DNA from: Minisyncoccota bacterium
GTDB lineage: Bacteria > Patescibacteriota > Minisyncoccia > JAHIHE01 > JAGLIN01
NCBI GenBank assembly: GCA_023142995.1
Contig: JAGLIM010000041.1
Location: 1-40,872, forward strand
DNA length: 40,872 nucleotides
Reading direction: 5' to 3'
Positions 15,236-23,640 of this stretch are shown in pieces (positions within the stretch are counted from its first letter, which is position 1; each line of letters begins with the position of its first letter). The notes beneath the pieces were generated by a model. The model worked only from the letters and a program-made list of their open reading frames with translations. It was not told the origin of the DNA and searched no databases. The position numbers were made by a program, and so were the translations under genes.

Positions 15236-16315
15236 CTATCCCACTTCCCACTTCACTTCCTGATTCGTCTGGACAACTTGAATCCAAATTTTTCCCGGTA
15301 CAAATTTAATTTCCTCTCCTGTTTCGTTATAAAAATATAATTTAGATCTCATATTCGTTTTATCCTTTTTCCATTTTCCCTTGATCTCCCAGCCATTTTG
15401 ATAGACAATCGCCTCGCCTTCTCCCTCAATATCCATGTCATTATACTGCCCCTGTATTTGCCTTGATGCGGCAAACATAATCACCACGTTTTTGGTGCTT
15501 ATTTGCTTTAATGTCAACTTATCTTTATCTATCTTATCTCCTTTAGTCCTAAAATAAAGATTTTTTTCAAAGTCATAAGTATAATTAACTTTATAAATTG
15601 AAGGATATCCAATGCTGATCTTTCCATTCTTATCTATCGGATCTTCTTTATCATAAAATTTATATCCTTCAAAATTGCTTTCCAATCTATATCCAACACG
15701 CTCAGAATATTCTCTGAGTTTTTCTACAGTTGTAAAGCCATCGTGCGGTTTTGGAAGACCTGGTTTCCGAAAAAACACACTACCGTCTAAATACAAAGCA
15801 TTTACATTATCCATAACCTTATTATTTAATTTATCCAGAGCATAATGAGAACCTCCCCAATGAGCATAAATCGCGTCAAATCCCATCGCTAGTGGAATAA
15901 AATCATGTCTGGCACTTCTTATACTGCCAATCTCTGCTGGCTCAGAACAAATATAAAGTGACATATAGCGAGTGATCCCATTTGTTACAACTGGCATTTC
16001 AACCACTAGATCTGCCTCGGATATTCCACTTAAAGGCCAAGCCTCTAGATCTCCCGCATGCATCACTGCGAATGGTCTTGCTTTAGCATTATCACACTTA
16101 ATTCCACTGATTAAATTTATGTCTTTTTCAAGCTCTTCTTCATTGTTATTTTCCTCAGTTACAACAATATCATCTTGATCTTTATTCTCAATCGTGATCG
16201 TTCTGCCCTTAAGCCATAGATCCAGAGTACTTATAAATATTATACATAAAACAACTATTACAACTGCTATAGCTATATAAATTTTTTGATTTTTGTTTAA
16301 TTTTATTGTTATCAT
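15236..16315 (-). CDS. DUF3048 domain protein (YerB-like), membrane-anchored
   Basis: 359 aa. One N-terminal membrane helix (about residues 11-31, IYIAIAVVIVVLCIIFIS) is followed by an acidic linker. The two DUF3048 halves show the family hallmarks: NAKARPFAVMHAGDLEAWPL, SEADLVVEMPVVTNGITRYM, IGSIRSARHDFIPLAMGFDA, HWGGSH, GFTTVEKLREY, and in the second half VVIMFAASRQIQGQYNDMDI and WIQVVQTNQEV. The protein sits outside the cytoplasmic membrane. Its biochemical role is not established. No neighbour points to a specific partner. Confidence 0.88.
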   Translation of the reverse strand: MITIKLNKNQKIYIAIAVVIVVLCIIFISTLDLWLKGRTITIENKDQDDIVVTEENNNEEELEKDINLISGIKCDNAKARPFAVMHAGDLEAWPLSGISEADLVVEMPVVTNGITRYMSLYICSEPAEIGSIRSARHDFIPLAMGFDAIYAHWGGSHYALDKLNNKVMDNVNALYLDGSVFFRKPGLPKPHDGFTTVEKLREYSERVGYRLESNFEGYKFYDKEDPIDKNGKISIGYPSIYKVNYTYDFEKNLYFRTKGDKIDKDKLTLKQISTKNVVIMFAASRQIQGQYNDMDIEGEGEAIVYQNGWEIKGKWKKDKTNMRSKLYFYNETGEEIKFVPGKIWIQVVQTNQEVKWEVG

Positions 16316-16465
16316 CTTTTATACGTTTTATCATTTTAAAGTTTTATGCATAAGTAACAGTCACAGAATTTTATCGCTAATCGCTCCTGACAACCATTAC
16401 CGTCCTAAGTGAAGCAATAGCAATACCAGATACCAAACCATCCTGAACGGAACGATGCAATACCT

Positions 16466-16590
16466 CGTCATCCTGAGTGTAGTGATAGCGAAGTGAAGGA
16501 TCCCGAAGCTAATATCACAAGATTTTATACTACAGTTCTGCGCGCATAGACTCGGGATTCTTCACTCCCTATGGTCATTCAGAATGACGA
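16466..16590. repeat. palindromic dispersed repeat, family B copy 1
   Basis: It opens CGTCATCCTGAGTG and closes CATTCAGAATGACG, with inner arms GGATCCCGAAG and GACTCGGGATTC. It shares GTTCTGCRCGCATAGAYTCG plus GGATT with copy 2 in the same orientation. Degenerate pieces of the same motif continue to the left (16386-16460). It overlaps the last codons and stop of the GIY-YIG gene. Confidence 0.8.
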
Positions 16591-16866
16591 TAAATCTTTA
16601 AACTCAAAATTTCCAGACTTAATCAATTCCATTTTCTTTTTTCTTGTCCATCCTTTTATTTTCTTTTCAGCCGTTATTGCTTCAATAGCGGTGTTGAATT
16701 CTTGAAAATATATTAATTTTTCAATATTATATTTTGATGTAAAACCTTTTATCAACTTATTTTTATGTTCATACATTCTTCTATTTAAATCATTTGTGAT
16801 CCCTGTATATAAAACAGTATTCCTTTTATTAGTCACAATATAAACATAACAATGTTTTTGGTTCAT
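16579..16866 (-). CDS. GIY-YIG endonuclease-domain protein (second copy, different subfamily)
   Basis: 95 aa. Motifs: HCYVYIVTNKRNTVLYTGIT (GIY and YIG strands), NDLNRRMYEHKNK (catalytic Arg), GFTSKYNIEKLIYFQEFNTA (active-site Glu) and AEKKIKGWTRKKKMELI. It belongs to the group with a GWTRKKK tail and is only distantly similar to the protein at 7261. The stop codon and last residues (LSSF) are coded by the repeat at 16466-16590, and another copy of the same repeat lies just upstream at 16881. The gene is therefore a cassette between two direct repeats. It probably acts on DNA; target unknown. Confidence 0.9.
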   Translation of the reverse strand: MNQKHCYVYIVTNKRNTVLYTGITNDLNRRMYEHKNKLIKGFTSKYNIEKLIYFQEFNTAIEAITAEKKIKGWTRKKKMELIKSGNFEFKDLSSF

Positions 16867-16880
16867 ATGATTGTTTTATT

Positions 16881-16989
16881 TGTCCTGAACGATAGTAAAG
16901 AATCCCGAATTTAGTTTCGCATAATGTAATAGAAAGTTCTGCACGCATAGATTCGGGATTGCCACGGTCGTTCCTCCCTCACAATGACA
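16881..16989. repeat. palindromic dispersed repeat, family B copy 2
   Basis: TGTCCTGAACGATAGTAAAG, arms AATCCCGAAT and ATTCGGGATT, core GTTCTGCACGCATAG, end CACAATGACA. It is direct with respect to copy 1. The rest of the 308-bp gap (16867-17174) shows only AT-rich sequence. Confidence 0.8.
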
Positions 16990-17174
16990 GCTTCTTTATA
17001 TCCTCATTATATAATATTACCCAAACAAAAACAAACTGATATAAGTTAAAAGTTTATAAAGTACCCATTTGTTGTAAAATTCTCAAAACCTGTCTGTCAA
17101 CACAAACACGCAAGTACAATAAAAAAAGAATAGAAATTTGCTTCTACAAACTTTCCATCCTTACAAACACAATT

Positions 17175-17576
17175 TTATTGTTCTGACAATACTGCTTTGA
17201 TTTCTTCGACAGCATCGTCAATATGTTTAATTGTTCCCGCTGGACCGCTTTCTGTAAAAAGGTCAGTACAATTTGCTGGAACAATATTTGTTACCTGTAC
17301 TACAATAAAGGCTGTATCAGCTCTTTTTGCAATAATACTGGATCCAGCACTCTCGATTTTGATTATTTCAAAATCAATATTCCTGTCGCTTATAGCATCT
17401 TCAATTGTTTCTATAGCAACATAAAACTTTGCGGCAGAAAGATCATCATCCATAGAAGGATTCTTTACCGAAGATTGAACGTTCAATTCCGTGCTAACAA
17501 CTAGAACATGTATAATCTCATCTGATCCTTTTTCCAGTTTTATTATTACATCTCTTATATCTTCTTTTTTTCCCAT
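17175..17576 (-). CDS. roadblock/LC7-like small protein, tentative
   Basis: 133 aa, soluble. The order of elements matches a roadblock/LC7 fold: N-terminal helix (DIRDVIIKLEKGSDEI), strand pair (HVLVVSTELNVQSSVK), helix (AAKFYVAIETIEDAI), strands (FEIIKIESAGSSIIAKRADT, AFIVVQVTN) and a C-terminal helix (IDDAVEEIKAVL). Such proteins (MglB type) regulate small Ras-like GTPases or serve as scaffolds; no cognate GTPase is in the window. It has the best Shine-Dalgarno I see here (AGGAGGTGA, 17580-17588), which suggests strong translation. Assignment is by pattern only and could be wrong. Confidence 0.5.
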   Translation of the reverse strand: MGKKEDIRDVIIKLEKGSDEIIHVLVVSTELNVQSSVKNPSMDDDLSAAKFYVAIETIEDAISDRNIDFEIIKIESAGSSIIAKRADTAFIVVQVTNIVPANCTDLFTESGPAGTIKHIDDAVEEIKAVLSEQ

Positions 17577-17579
17577 ATT

Positions 17580-17588
17580 TTCACCTCC
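17580..17588 (-). promoter_or_regulatory. near-perfect Shine-Dalgarno (AGGAGGTGA)
   Basis: The 9-nt match to the 16S rRNA anti-SD ends 3-4 nt before the ATG at 17576. Most other genes in the window lack a recognisable site. Confidence 0.85.
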
Positions 17589-17696
17589 TTTTATTACGCT
17601 TTAATATGGGATAACTAAAGAAATTATATATCACACACAAAAAATGTCAATTGAAACAACCTGCGCAGGAACCTGTTGGCTCAAGTTTTATGACCA

Positions 17697-17731
17697 TAGA
17701 GACGCAGCAGTACTGCGTCTCTACTTTTTTT
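17697..17731 (+). repeat. perfect 11-bp hairpin followed by T run
   Basis: TAGAGACGCAG (17697-17707), CAGTA loop, CTGCGTCTCTA (17713-17723), then CTTTTTTT. It has terminator form on the plus strand, but no plus-strand gene precedes it. The same GAGAC..GTCTC motif recurs inside the gene at 37744-40614, so it may be a dispersed palindrome. The 342-bp gap 17577-17918 also holds a GGCTCCA..TGGAGCC hairpin near 17762-17785; no gene is seen. Confidence 0.75.
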
Positions 17732-17918
17732 AATTTCAAAAAATCTTTCCAATTCACAAAAGGCTCCACACAGGAGTATGGAGCCAACGAAGTTTAGTAT
17801 AGGGAAACATTCAGAACGACTTACAAACCCGCAAAAATGCTCCGCATCTCATATTCGAAAATTAGGAATTGTTAAAATGTTAGTATGTCAAAATCCTAAA
17901 AAGATAAAAAGCTACAAC

Positions 17919-20726
17919 CTAAAAACCTAGATTCTCCATCTCCTCCCAATTATCCCCCACTTTTATATCAACTATGATCGGTACTGAAAAATCTATTTTT
18001 TTTCCATCAATATCCAGATGACTATTTTCCATAATTTTCTTGATCTCTTTTGTAACTTCTGTCAAATTTTCTTTTTTAATTGAAAAAAGTAATTCATCAT
18101 GAACTTGAAGAATAAGTTCTACCGCATCTTTGTTCTTTTTGTTATAATCATCTATCCACTGATCAACTTTCAACATCGCAATTTTCATAATATCAGCAGC
18201 AGCTCCCTGAATCGGCATATTGATTGCCATTCGCTCAGCTGCACTTCTGAGCATTCCATTAGAAGAGTCTAGTTCTGGCAAATATCTTTTTCTTCCCCAC
18301 AATGTTTTTACATATCCATCTTTCTTCGCATCTTCCTTGGTTTTTTCAATATATTTTGCAACACCCGAAAACTTCTTCATATAATTTTCGATAAATTCTT
18401 TTGCCTTGTCTCTCTGAATTCCCGCTCCCTGAGCAAATCCATAAACTCCCATTCCATAAATTACCCCAAAATTCAAAGCCTTAGCTGATCTTCTCATTTC
18501 AGTGGTCACGTCCTTAAGCGAAACTTGATTCACTTCTGCTGCTGTCGCACTATGAATATCCAGACCCTGATCAAATATTTCTTTCATCTTTTTATCATCA
18601 GACACCATAGCGATCACGCGAAGTTCAATCTGCGAATAATCAAGAGACACAAGAGCTCTTCCTTGCTCTACAATAAATGCTTTTCTAATTTTCCGTCCAA
18701 TATTCGTTCTTGTCGGTATATTCTGCAAATTTGGACTAGAAGATGAAAGTCTCCCAGTAGCTGTAATTGTCTGATTAAAAGTCGTATGAAGATGATTCGT
18801 TTTTTTACTCACTAATTTGGGTAAAGCATCAACATATGTGTTTTTCAATTTTACTAATTCTTTATATTCAGAAATAAAACAGATAATAATATGCTCTTCT
18901 TTAAGTTTTTCCATTTCAGGAGCAGCAACTGAATAACCAGTTTTTGTTTTCTTGATCCCCTCTGTAGATAATTTCATTTTGTCAAACAAAACATGCGACA
19001 ATTGCAAAGATGAATTTATATTGAAAGTTTCATCGCCTGAAAGAGTATGTATCTTTTTTTCAAGTTTTATAATCTTTTTTTCAAGTTCTTCTGATAGAAT
19101 CTCTAATAATTTTACATCTAGGTTAATTCCGTTTAGCTCCATTTTCACAAGCACTTTTATAATTGGCATTTCAATCTTATAGAATAGATATTCCATACCT
19201 TCTTCTTTCAACTTCGTATTCATAACTTGATAAAGATCAAAAAAATGACTAAGTTTTGCAATCATACTTGAATTTTTGATCTTTTCCTGAACTTCCTGCT
19301 TGTTCTCGATCTCTTCATTATTGCTATGTCCTAAATAATCAAATATTATCTTATCTTCGCTATAGTCTCTTTTCCCTGGATCAAGCAAATATGCCCCAAG
19401 CATTATATCAAATTCCAATCCTTTGACATCAATATTATGACTAGCAAGACTTTCAATATCACGCTTGAAAAAGTATCCAATTTTTTTATAATTCTCATCT
19501 TCTAGAATCGGCTTTAACTTCAAGAGCAATGAATTCTCTACTAAAGTAGAAACATTGAATAAATTAGGTTTATTATCCTTTAAAACCAGTGGAATAAAAT
19601 ATATCGGACTTTCTTTCCAAAGAAAAACCATCCCAGTCAGATCCCTTTGATTTATATCGTCATCACCGCTTCTAGTCTGAAAAACAAACTTCTTTTGCTT
19701 TCTTAATTCTACTAAAAATTCATCAACTTTCTTGTCCGTATCTAGAATTATATATCTTACATATTTTTTATCATTATCATTTTTAACTTTTAACTTTTTA
19801 CTTTTTACTCCATTCTTATTTGCTTTCTCAACCCTGTCCATTAAACTATAAAATTCTAATTCCCTGAATAGATCGTTTAACTCTCCTTTATTATAATCAC
19901 CCCAAATACAATCTTTCAGATCTAACTTTATATCCATATCAATTTTAATCGTTGCTAATTCCTTACTCATCAAGGCTTCTTTTTTTTGTGCGATCAATTT
20001 TTCTTTTACTTTTGGCTTTATCAAATCATCTGTCATATTTTGTTCAATCGCCTTGTAAAGTTTTTCGATTGAACCAAAGTTTATAAGCAAATCAATAGCT
20101 CCCTTCTCTCCAATACCCTTAACGCCAGGAATATTATCTGACGGATCTCCCCGTAATCCCTTAAAGTCTATAATCTGATCTGGCTTTAACCTATATCTTT
20201 CTTTAACAGCTTTCTCGTCATAGATAACTGTATCTTTGATTCCTTTGCGTAAAGTATAAACATCTGTATTCTTGTCTATAAGCTGCAAAACGTCCAAATC
20301 ACCCGTCACAATTGTAGTTTGTAGTTTGTAATTCTTAATTTGTAATTCATTGTTCGCTTGCTTTGCAAGCGTACCTATTATATCATCTGCTTCAAACCCA
20401 TTTCTTTCTATAATTATTATATTCAAAGCTTTCACAACTTCTTTTATTCTAGGAATTTGATCATAAAATTCCTGGTCTGGTTTTTTCCTGCCTGCTTTAT
20501 ATTCAGCATAGATTTCATCTCTAAAAGTTCCACCTTCTACATCAAAAGTACAAACGATATAATCAGGTTTTAATTCTTTTATAACTCCTAAAAGAACAGA
20601 AGTAAAACCATAAACAGCATTTATAAGCTCTCCTCTTTTTGTTGTTAGTGGCGGTACCGCGTGATACGCTCTATGCATCAATGCGTTACCATCAATAATA
20701 ATTAACTTTTTTACTTTATTTTCCAT
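17919..20726 (-). CDS. polA: DNA polymerase I
   Basis: 935 aa. The 5'-3' exonuclease domain occupies about 1-300 (IIDGNALMHRAYHAV, YKAGRKKPD, GFEADDIIGTLA, TGDLDVLQLID, RGDPSDNIPGVKGIGEKGA). The middle domain (about 325-515) has the place of the 3'-5' proofreading exonuclease, but its first metal-binding motif reads FVFQTRSGDDD instead of FDTET, so it is probably inactive. The polymerase domain has GRLSSSSPNLQNIPTR, DYSQIELRVIAM (about 693), RRSAKALNFGVIYGMG and QVHDELL (about 875). PolA fills gaps and removes RNA primers. Repeat-derived peptide stretches lie in two linkers: one near residues 120-138, the other near 304-320. Confidence 0.97.
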   Translation of the reverse strand: MENKVKKLIIIDGNALMHRAYHAVPPLTTKRGELINAVYGFTSVLLGVIKELKPDYIVCTFDVEGGTFRDEIYAEYKAGRKKPDQEFYDQIPRIKEVVKALNIIIIERNGFEADDIIGTLAKQANNELQIKNYKLQTTIVTGDLDVLQLIDKNTDVYTLRKGIKDTVIYDEKAVKERYRLKPDQIIDFKGLRGDPSDNIPGVKGIGEKGAIDLLINFGSIEKLYKAIEQNMTDDLIKPKVKEKLIAQKKEALMSKELATIKIDMDIKLDLKDCIWGDYNKGELNDLFRELEFYSLMDRVEKANKNGVKSKKLKVKNDNDKKYVRYIILDTDKKVDEFLVELRKQKKFVFQTRSGDDDINQRDLTGMVFLWKESPIYFIPLVLKDNKPNLFNVSTLVENSLLLKLKPILEDENYKKIGYFFKRDIESLASHNIDVKGLEFDIMLGAYLLDPGKRDYSEDKIIFDYLGHSNNEEIENKQEVQEKIKNSSMIAKLSHFFDLYQVMNTKLKEEGMEYLFYKIEMPIIKVLVKMELNGINLDVKLLEILSEELEKKIIKLEKKIHTLSGDETFNINSSLQLSHVLFDKMKLSTEGIKKTKTGYSVAAPEMEKLKEEHIIICFISEYKELVKLKNTYVDALPKLVSKKTNHLHTTFNQTITATGRLSSSSPNLQNIPTRTNIGRKIRKAFIVEQGRALVSLDYSQIELRVIAMVSDDKKMKEIFDQGLDIHSATAAEVNQVSLKDVTTEMRRSAKALNFGVIYGMGVYGFAQGAGIQRDKAKEFIENYMKKFSGVAKYIEKTKEDAKKDGYVKTLWGRKRYLPELDSSNGMLRSAAERMAINMPIQGAAADIMKIAMLKVDQWIDDYNKKNKDAVELILQVHDELLFSIKKENLTEVTKEIKKIMENSHLDIDGKKIDFSVPIIVDIKVGDNWEEMENLGF
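19770..19815. repeat. low-complexity repeat in frame in polA (linker)
   Basis: Repeated TTTTAACTTTTAACTTTTTA on the plus strand codes KSKKLKVKN on the minus strand, between the 5'-3' exonuclease and the central domain. Confidence 0.6.
20311..20370. repeat. repeat-derived segment in frame in polA exonuclease domain
   Basis: GTAGTTTGTAGTTTGTAATT and TTAATTTGTAATTC repeats, ending in a CGCTTGC-TTT-GCAAGCG hairpin. It codes for LAKQANNELQIKNYKLQTT, just before the conserved IVTGDLDVL strand. Confidence 0.6.
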
Positions 20727-20770
20727 AAATTTTATTTGATGTACAGTTATCTAAAAACAATTCTTTAAAA

Positions 20771-21082
20771 TCATATATCTGAAACAATTGAGTCCTCTTC
20801 ATTATCTGTTTTTATATCTTTTTTAAATTCAACTGAATTCTCAAGATTATATATCCTATCCTTTAATTCTTTTATTTCGTCCTCAAGGTCATTGTGCTCG
20901 CTCAAATAATTATTTATTATATCTTTGTTCTCTTCAGTTTTTTCTTTCAATAATTCAACATTCTCTTTTAAGCTCTTGGCTTCCATTTCATAAAATGTTT
21001 TTTCATCTTTTGTTTCAATTCCTTTTTTTAGCTTTTCTTCCAACTGCTTTAATCTTCCATCTAGATATGTTTTTGTAATCAT
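20771..21082 (-). CDS. small coiled-coil protein of unknown function
   Basis: 103 aa, almost entirely heptad-rich helix (RLKQLEEKLKKG, LKENVELLKEKTEEN, LEDEIKELKDRIYNLEN), with an acidic, disordered tail. No membrane segment, signal or known motif. It lies 44 nt upstream of polA on the same strand and could share its transcript. I do not recognise the family. Confidence 0.6.
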   Translation of the reverse strand: MITKTYLDGRLKQLEEKLKKGIETKDEKTFYEMEAKSLKENVELLKEKTEENKDIINNYLSEHNDLEDEIKELKDRIYNLENSVEFKKDIKTDNEEDSIVSDI

Positions 21083-21133
21083 AAATTTATCATTTTAATA
21101 TTTTAACATTCCAAGTATTTCCTTAATTTTTGT

Positions 21134-21385
21134 CATCCTAAACTTGTTTCAGGATCTTTTTTCTTTTAAGTTTAATTTATACTATTTACACTATACTTTC
21201 TTTTTTCACGCAAACACAATATTATTGTTCGACCTTGCTCCGAACTATATGCGATAAATTTCTCCACAAGGTCGAAAAATATTAAAACATTATTATATTT
21301 TCAGTCCAGTCAAAATATTTGAAGATTCATATGTTTAGTTATTGTATATAGACAATAGATTCTGAAACAAGTTCAGAATGACATT
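21134..21385. repeat. composite inverted-repeat region with family A copy 6 at 21219-21283
   Basis: GTCATCCTAAACTTGTTTCA plus GGATC at the left is answered by ATTCTGAAACAAGTTCAGAA plus TGACA at the right. Between them lies a family A palindrome (TTCGACCTTGCTCCGAAC, centre TATGCGATAA, then TTCTCCACAAGGTCGAAAAA plus TATT). This fills the 303-bp gap upstream of the coiled-coil gene and reaches the tsaE stop; no gene is seen. Confidence 0.75.
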
Positions 21386-21841
21386 CTAGAAATTTATCCT
21401 TCTGACATTTTCATCAATAAATTCAAATTTTAAATTTAATCTTTTTTTTGGTAAAATATTCTCAATTTTTTCTGGCCACTCAATAATTATAATATTATTT
21501 TCTCCGCTGATTATATCTTCCCAACCTAAATCCAAGATTTCCTGAGAATCAGAAATACGATAACAATCAAAATGATATAAAGTATATTTTTTATTTATTT
21601 TCTTTGAAGAAAGATATTTTTTTATAATCAAAAAAGTCGGACTGTTTACAATTTCCTTGATCCCCAATTCTTCTGCTATACCTTTAGCAAATATCGTTTT
21701 TCCTCCTCCCAGATCACCATAAAGACAAACAAGCCAATTAGAACTTTTAGCTTTATTTATTTCTAGCCATTGTCCAACCAGATCTTTCGCAAACTCTTTG
21801 GTTTGCTTAAAATCTTTACTTATAATTTGATTCTTTATCAT
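21386..21841 (-). CDS. tsaE: tRNA t6A biosynthesis ATPase TsaE
   Basis: 151 aa, standard size. Walker A YGDLGGGKTIF (residues 41-51), the PTFLIIKKY and YHFDCYRI motifs, LGWEDII and IIIEWPEKI are all characteristic. TsaE is the ATPase that binds the TsaB-TsaD dimer and resets it during t6A37 synthesis. TsaD is in this window at 5840, not adjacent. The last four codons abut a dispersed repeat. No partner overlaps. Confidence 0.95.
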   Translation of the reverse strand: MIKNQIISKDFKQTKEFAKDLVGQWLEINKAKSSNWLVCLYGDLGGGKTIFAKGIAEELGIKEIVNSPTFLIIKKYLSSKKINKKYTLYHFDCYRISDSQEILDLGWEDIISGENNIIIIEWPEKIENILPKKRLNLKFEFIDENVRRINF

Positions 21842-21880
21842 ACTAATAGATATTGGTTAATATTCTATGACTTTCGCGTT

Positions 21881-21983
21881 TGGAAGCTTAGCCTCTCCAC
21901 GCTAATCCTATTGTTACGGTTTATCTTTAATATAAAAAGTAATATTCTAAATGGAAAATAACTGTATAGAGGCTAAGCTTCCA
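21881..21983. mobile_element. 103-bp element with perfect 16-bp terminal inverted repeats
   Basis: TGGAAGCTTAGCCTCT (21881-21896) is the exact inverse of AGAGGCTAAGCTTCCA (21968-21983). The interior is AT-rich with no ORF. It lies in the 315-bp gap between the divergent tsaE and DHH-like genes, upstream of the latter's promoter. Confidence 0.7.
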
Positions 21984-22079
21984 TATACAGAACAAACTTA
22001 TAGATCTTAATCCTATCTAGGTTAATTTTAGCAAAACACTACAATAAAGCAATACAGATCTATAGAACGTACAAAGTCC

Positions 22080-22107
22080 TTGACAAAAATTCTAAATATG
22101 ATAAATT
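22080..22107 (+). promoter_or_regulatory. candidate sigma70-type promoter of the DHH-like gene
   Basis: TTGACA (22080-22085), 16-nt spacer, TAAATT (22102-22107) preceded by TG in extended -10 position. The expected start is near 22114, 43 nt before the ATG at 22157. Confidence 0.5.
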
Positions 22108-22156
22108 AGTTAATCAACATTAAATTATATAAAAATCCTTAATTTTAATCAAAAAT

Positions 22157-23302
22157 ATGGGACTTTCATCAAAAGAACAAATAATTGATCAAATAAATAA
22201 AAGCGAAACGATCCTACTTTGCACAAGCAAAAACCCAAGTGGAGATGCTCTTGGCGCTGCTCTTGGCTTTTATTCTATTCTAAAAAAGTTAGACAAAAAA
22301 ACAGACATAGTATGCCCAACTGCGATCTTAGAGAAATTTTCTTTTATGCCATCTTCAGAATTAGTTACACACAAACTTGAAGGAGCTCGTGATTATATAT
22401 TTTCTGTTGATATTAGAAAAGATAAACTGCAACAACTTAGATATGAAGTAGAAGACAGTAAATTGAAAATCTTTATAACAGCAAAAAATGGAGACCTAAA
22501 AGAAAAAAATATAAACCTAGAATCTTCAAAATTCAAATACGACCTGATAATAATTTTAGGAACTGTTGATCTAGAAAACTTAGGAAATCTTTATGATGAA
22601 AACCCAGAGCTTTTTTATGAAGCTCCGATTGTCAATATTGATAATAGTCCCTCAAATGAATATTTTGGAAAAATTAATCTAGTTGATGTTGCTACTTCTT
22701 CGTCTTCTGAAATTGTGTATGAAATAATTTCAAGTATTAATGAAAAATTAATTGATGATAAAATTGCCACAAACCTTTTGACTGGAATTATTACAAAAAC
22801 TGAAAGTTTTCAAAATAAAAATACAACACCAAAAGCTTTTCTAGCCGCTGCTTCACTTATCGCTAAAGGAGCGAAAAAAGAGGAAATCATAAGATATATA
22901 TATAAAACAAAATCCATATCAACTTTAAAGCTGATGGGTACTATAATGTCTAATTTAAAATACAATAAACAACATAGATTAGGTTGGAGCGTTATAAGCA
23001 AAGAAGACTTTTCAAGAACAAATACTACTCCTGAAAATATTAATTTAGTTGTCAGTGAATTAGCAAGTAGCTCTCCTGAGTTTGATTTAATGTTCTTATT
23101 ATATAAAAACAATGGAAAAATCAATGGAATAATAAATTTTTCTGAAAAAATAAAGATCAATGATTTTAAAAATATATTTAATGGAAAAATTGAAGATAAT
23201 CAAATATTTTTTACTTCCGATCAAGCTGATATCAAACTAGCTGAAAAAGACGTTTTGAAAAAGATAAAAGATTGGAAAGACGGAATAGCAACTATGAATT
23301 AA
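22157..23302 (+). CDS. degenerate DHH-family phosphoesterase-like protein
   Basis: 381 aa. The fold of NrnA/PAP-phosphatase relatives is recognisable: an N-terminal strand ending SKNPSGDALGAALGFYSIL (family form HxxPDGDALGS), IVNIDNSPSNEYFG where the family has the DHH motif, TSSSSEIVYEIISSI, GIITKTESFQ where the family has GIxTDTGxF, and a C-terminal DHHA1-like part (RLGWSVISKEDFSRT). Several metal ligands are replaced, so it is probably not an active nuclease. It precedes pilB on the same strand with a 409-bp gap, so co-transcription is doubtful. Confidence 0.75.
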   Translation: MGLSSKEQIIDQINKSETILLCTSKNPSGDALGAALGFYSILKKLDKKTDIVCPTAILEKFSFMPSSELVTHKLEGARDYIFSVDIRKDKLQQLRYEVEDSKLKIFITAKNGDLKEKNINLESSKFKYDLIIILGTVDLENLGNLYDENPELFYEAPIVNIDNSPSNEYFGKINLVDVATSSSSEIVYEIISSINEKLIDDKIATNLLTGIITKTESFQNKNTTPKAFLAAASLIAKGAKKEEIIRYIYKTKSISTLKLMGTIMSNLKYNKQHRLGWSVISKEDFSRTNTTPENINLVVSELASSSPEFDLMFLLYKNNGKINGIINFSEKIKINDFKNIFNGKIEDNQIFFTSDQADIKLAEKDVLKKIKDWKDGIATMN

Positions 23303-23392
23303 GAATAGTAGATAATAGAAATAAATCAGTTCAATGTCAATGGCTTGAGCTTTTTTGTTTTAATTCGAAAATTATTCCAAAATTAAAAATCC

Positions 23393-23640
23393 AAATTTAC
23401 CCTGTTAAATGCAAAGCAATTTTTGTAAAGAAAAATTATTTAACAGGGTGAATTCCAAATGAAATTAAAATGACAAAATTTAAAAAATAACTAATAACTT
23501 TTTGACATTTAAATTTTAGATTTGATTTGGAATACTTTAAACTTTGACATAATTTGAAATTAGATACTATCTGATTCGCAATTCAAAATTCAAAATTCTT
23601 TATTCAAAATTCAAAATTCTTTATTCAAAATTCAAAATCA
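23393..23640. repeat. intergenic hairpin and AT-rich tandem repeats
   Basis: TTTACCCTGTTAAAT pairs with ATTTAACAGGGTGAA (arms within 23393-23457). At about 23580-23640 the unit AAAATTCAAAATTCTTTATT plus C is repeated. The 409-bp gap 23303-23711 holds only these and AT-rich sequence. Confidence 0.65.

Noticed and set aside
17697-17731. Hairpin as the polA terminator
   Set aside because: The T run lies on the plus strand, while polA is on the minus strand, and the motif recurs elsewhere as a repeat.
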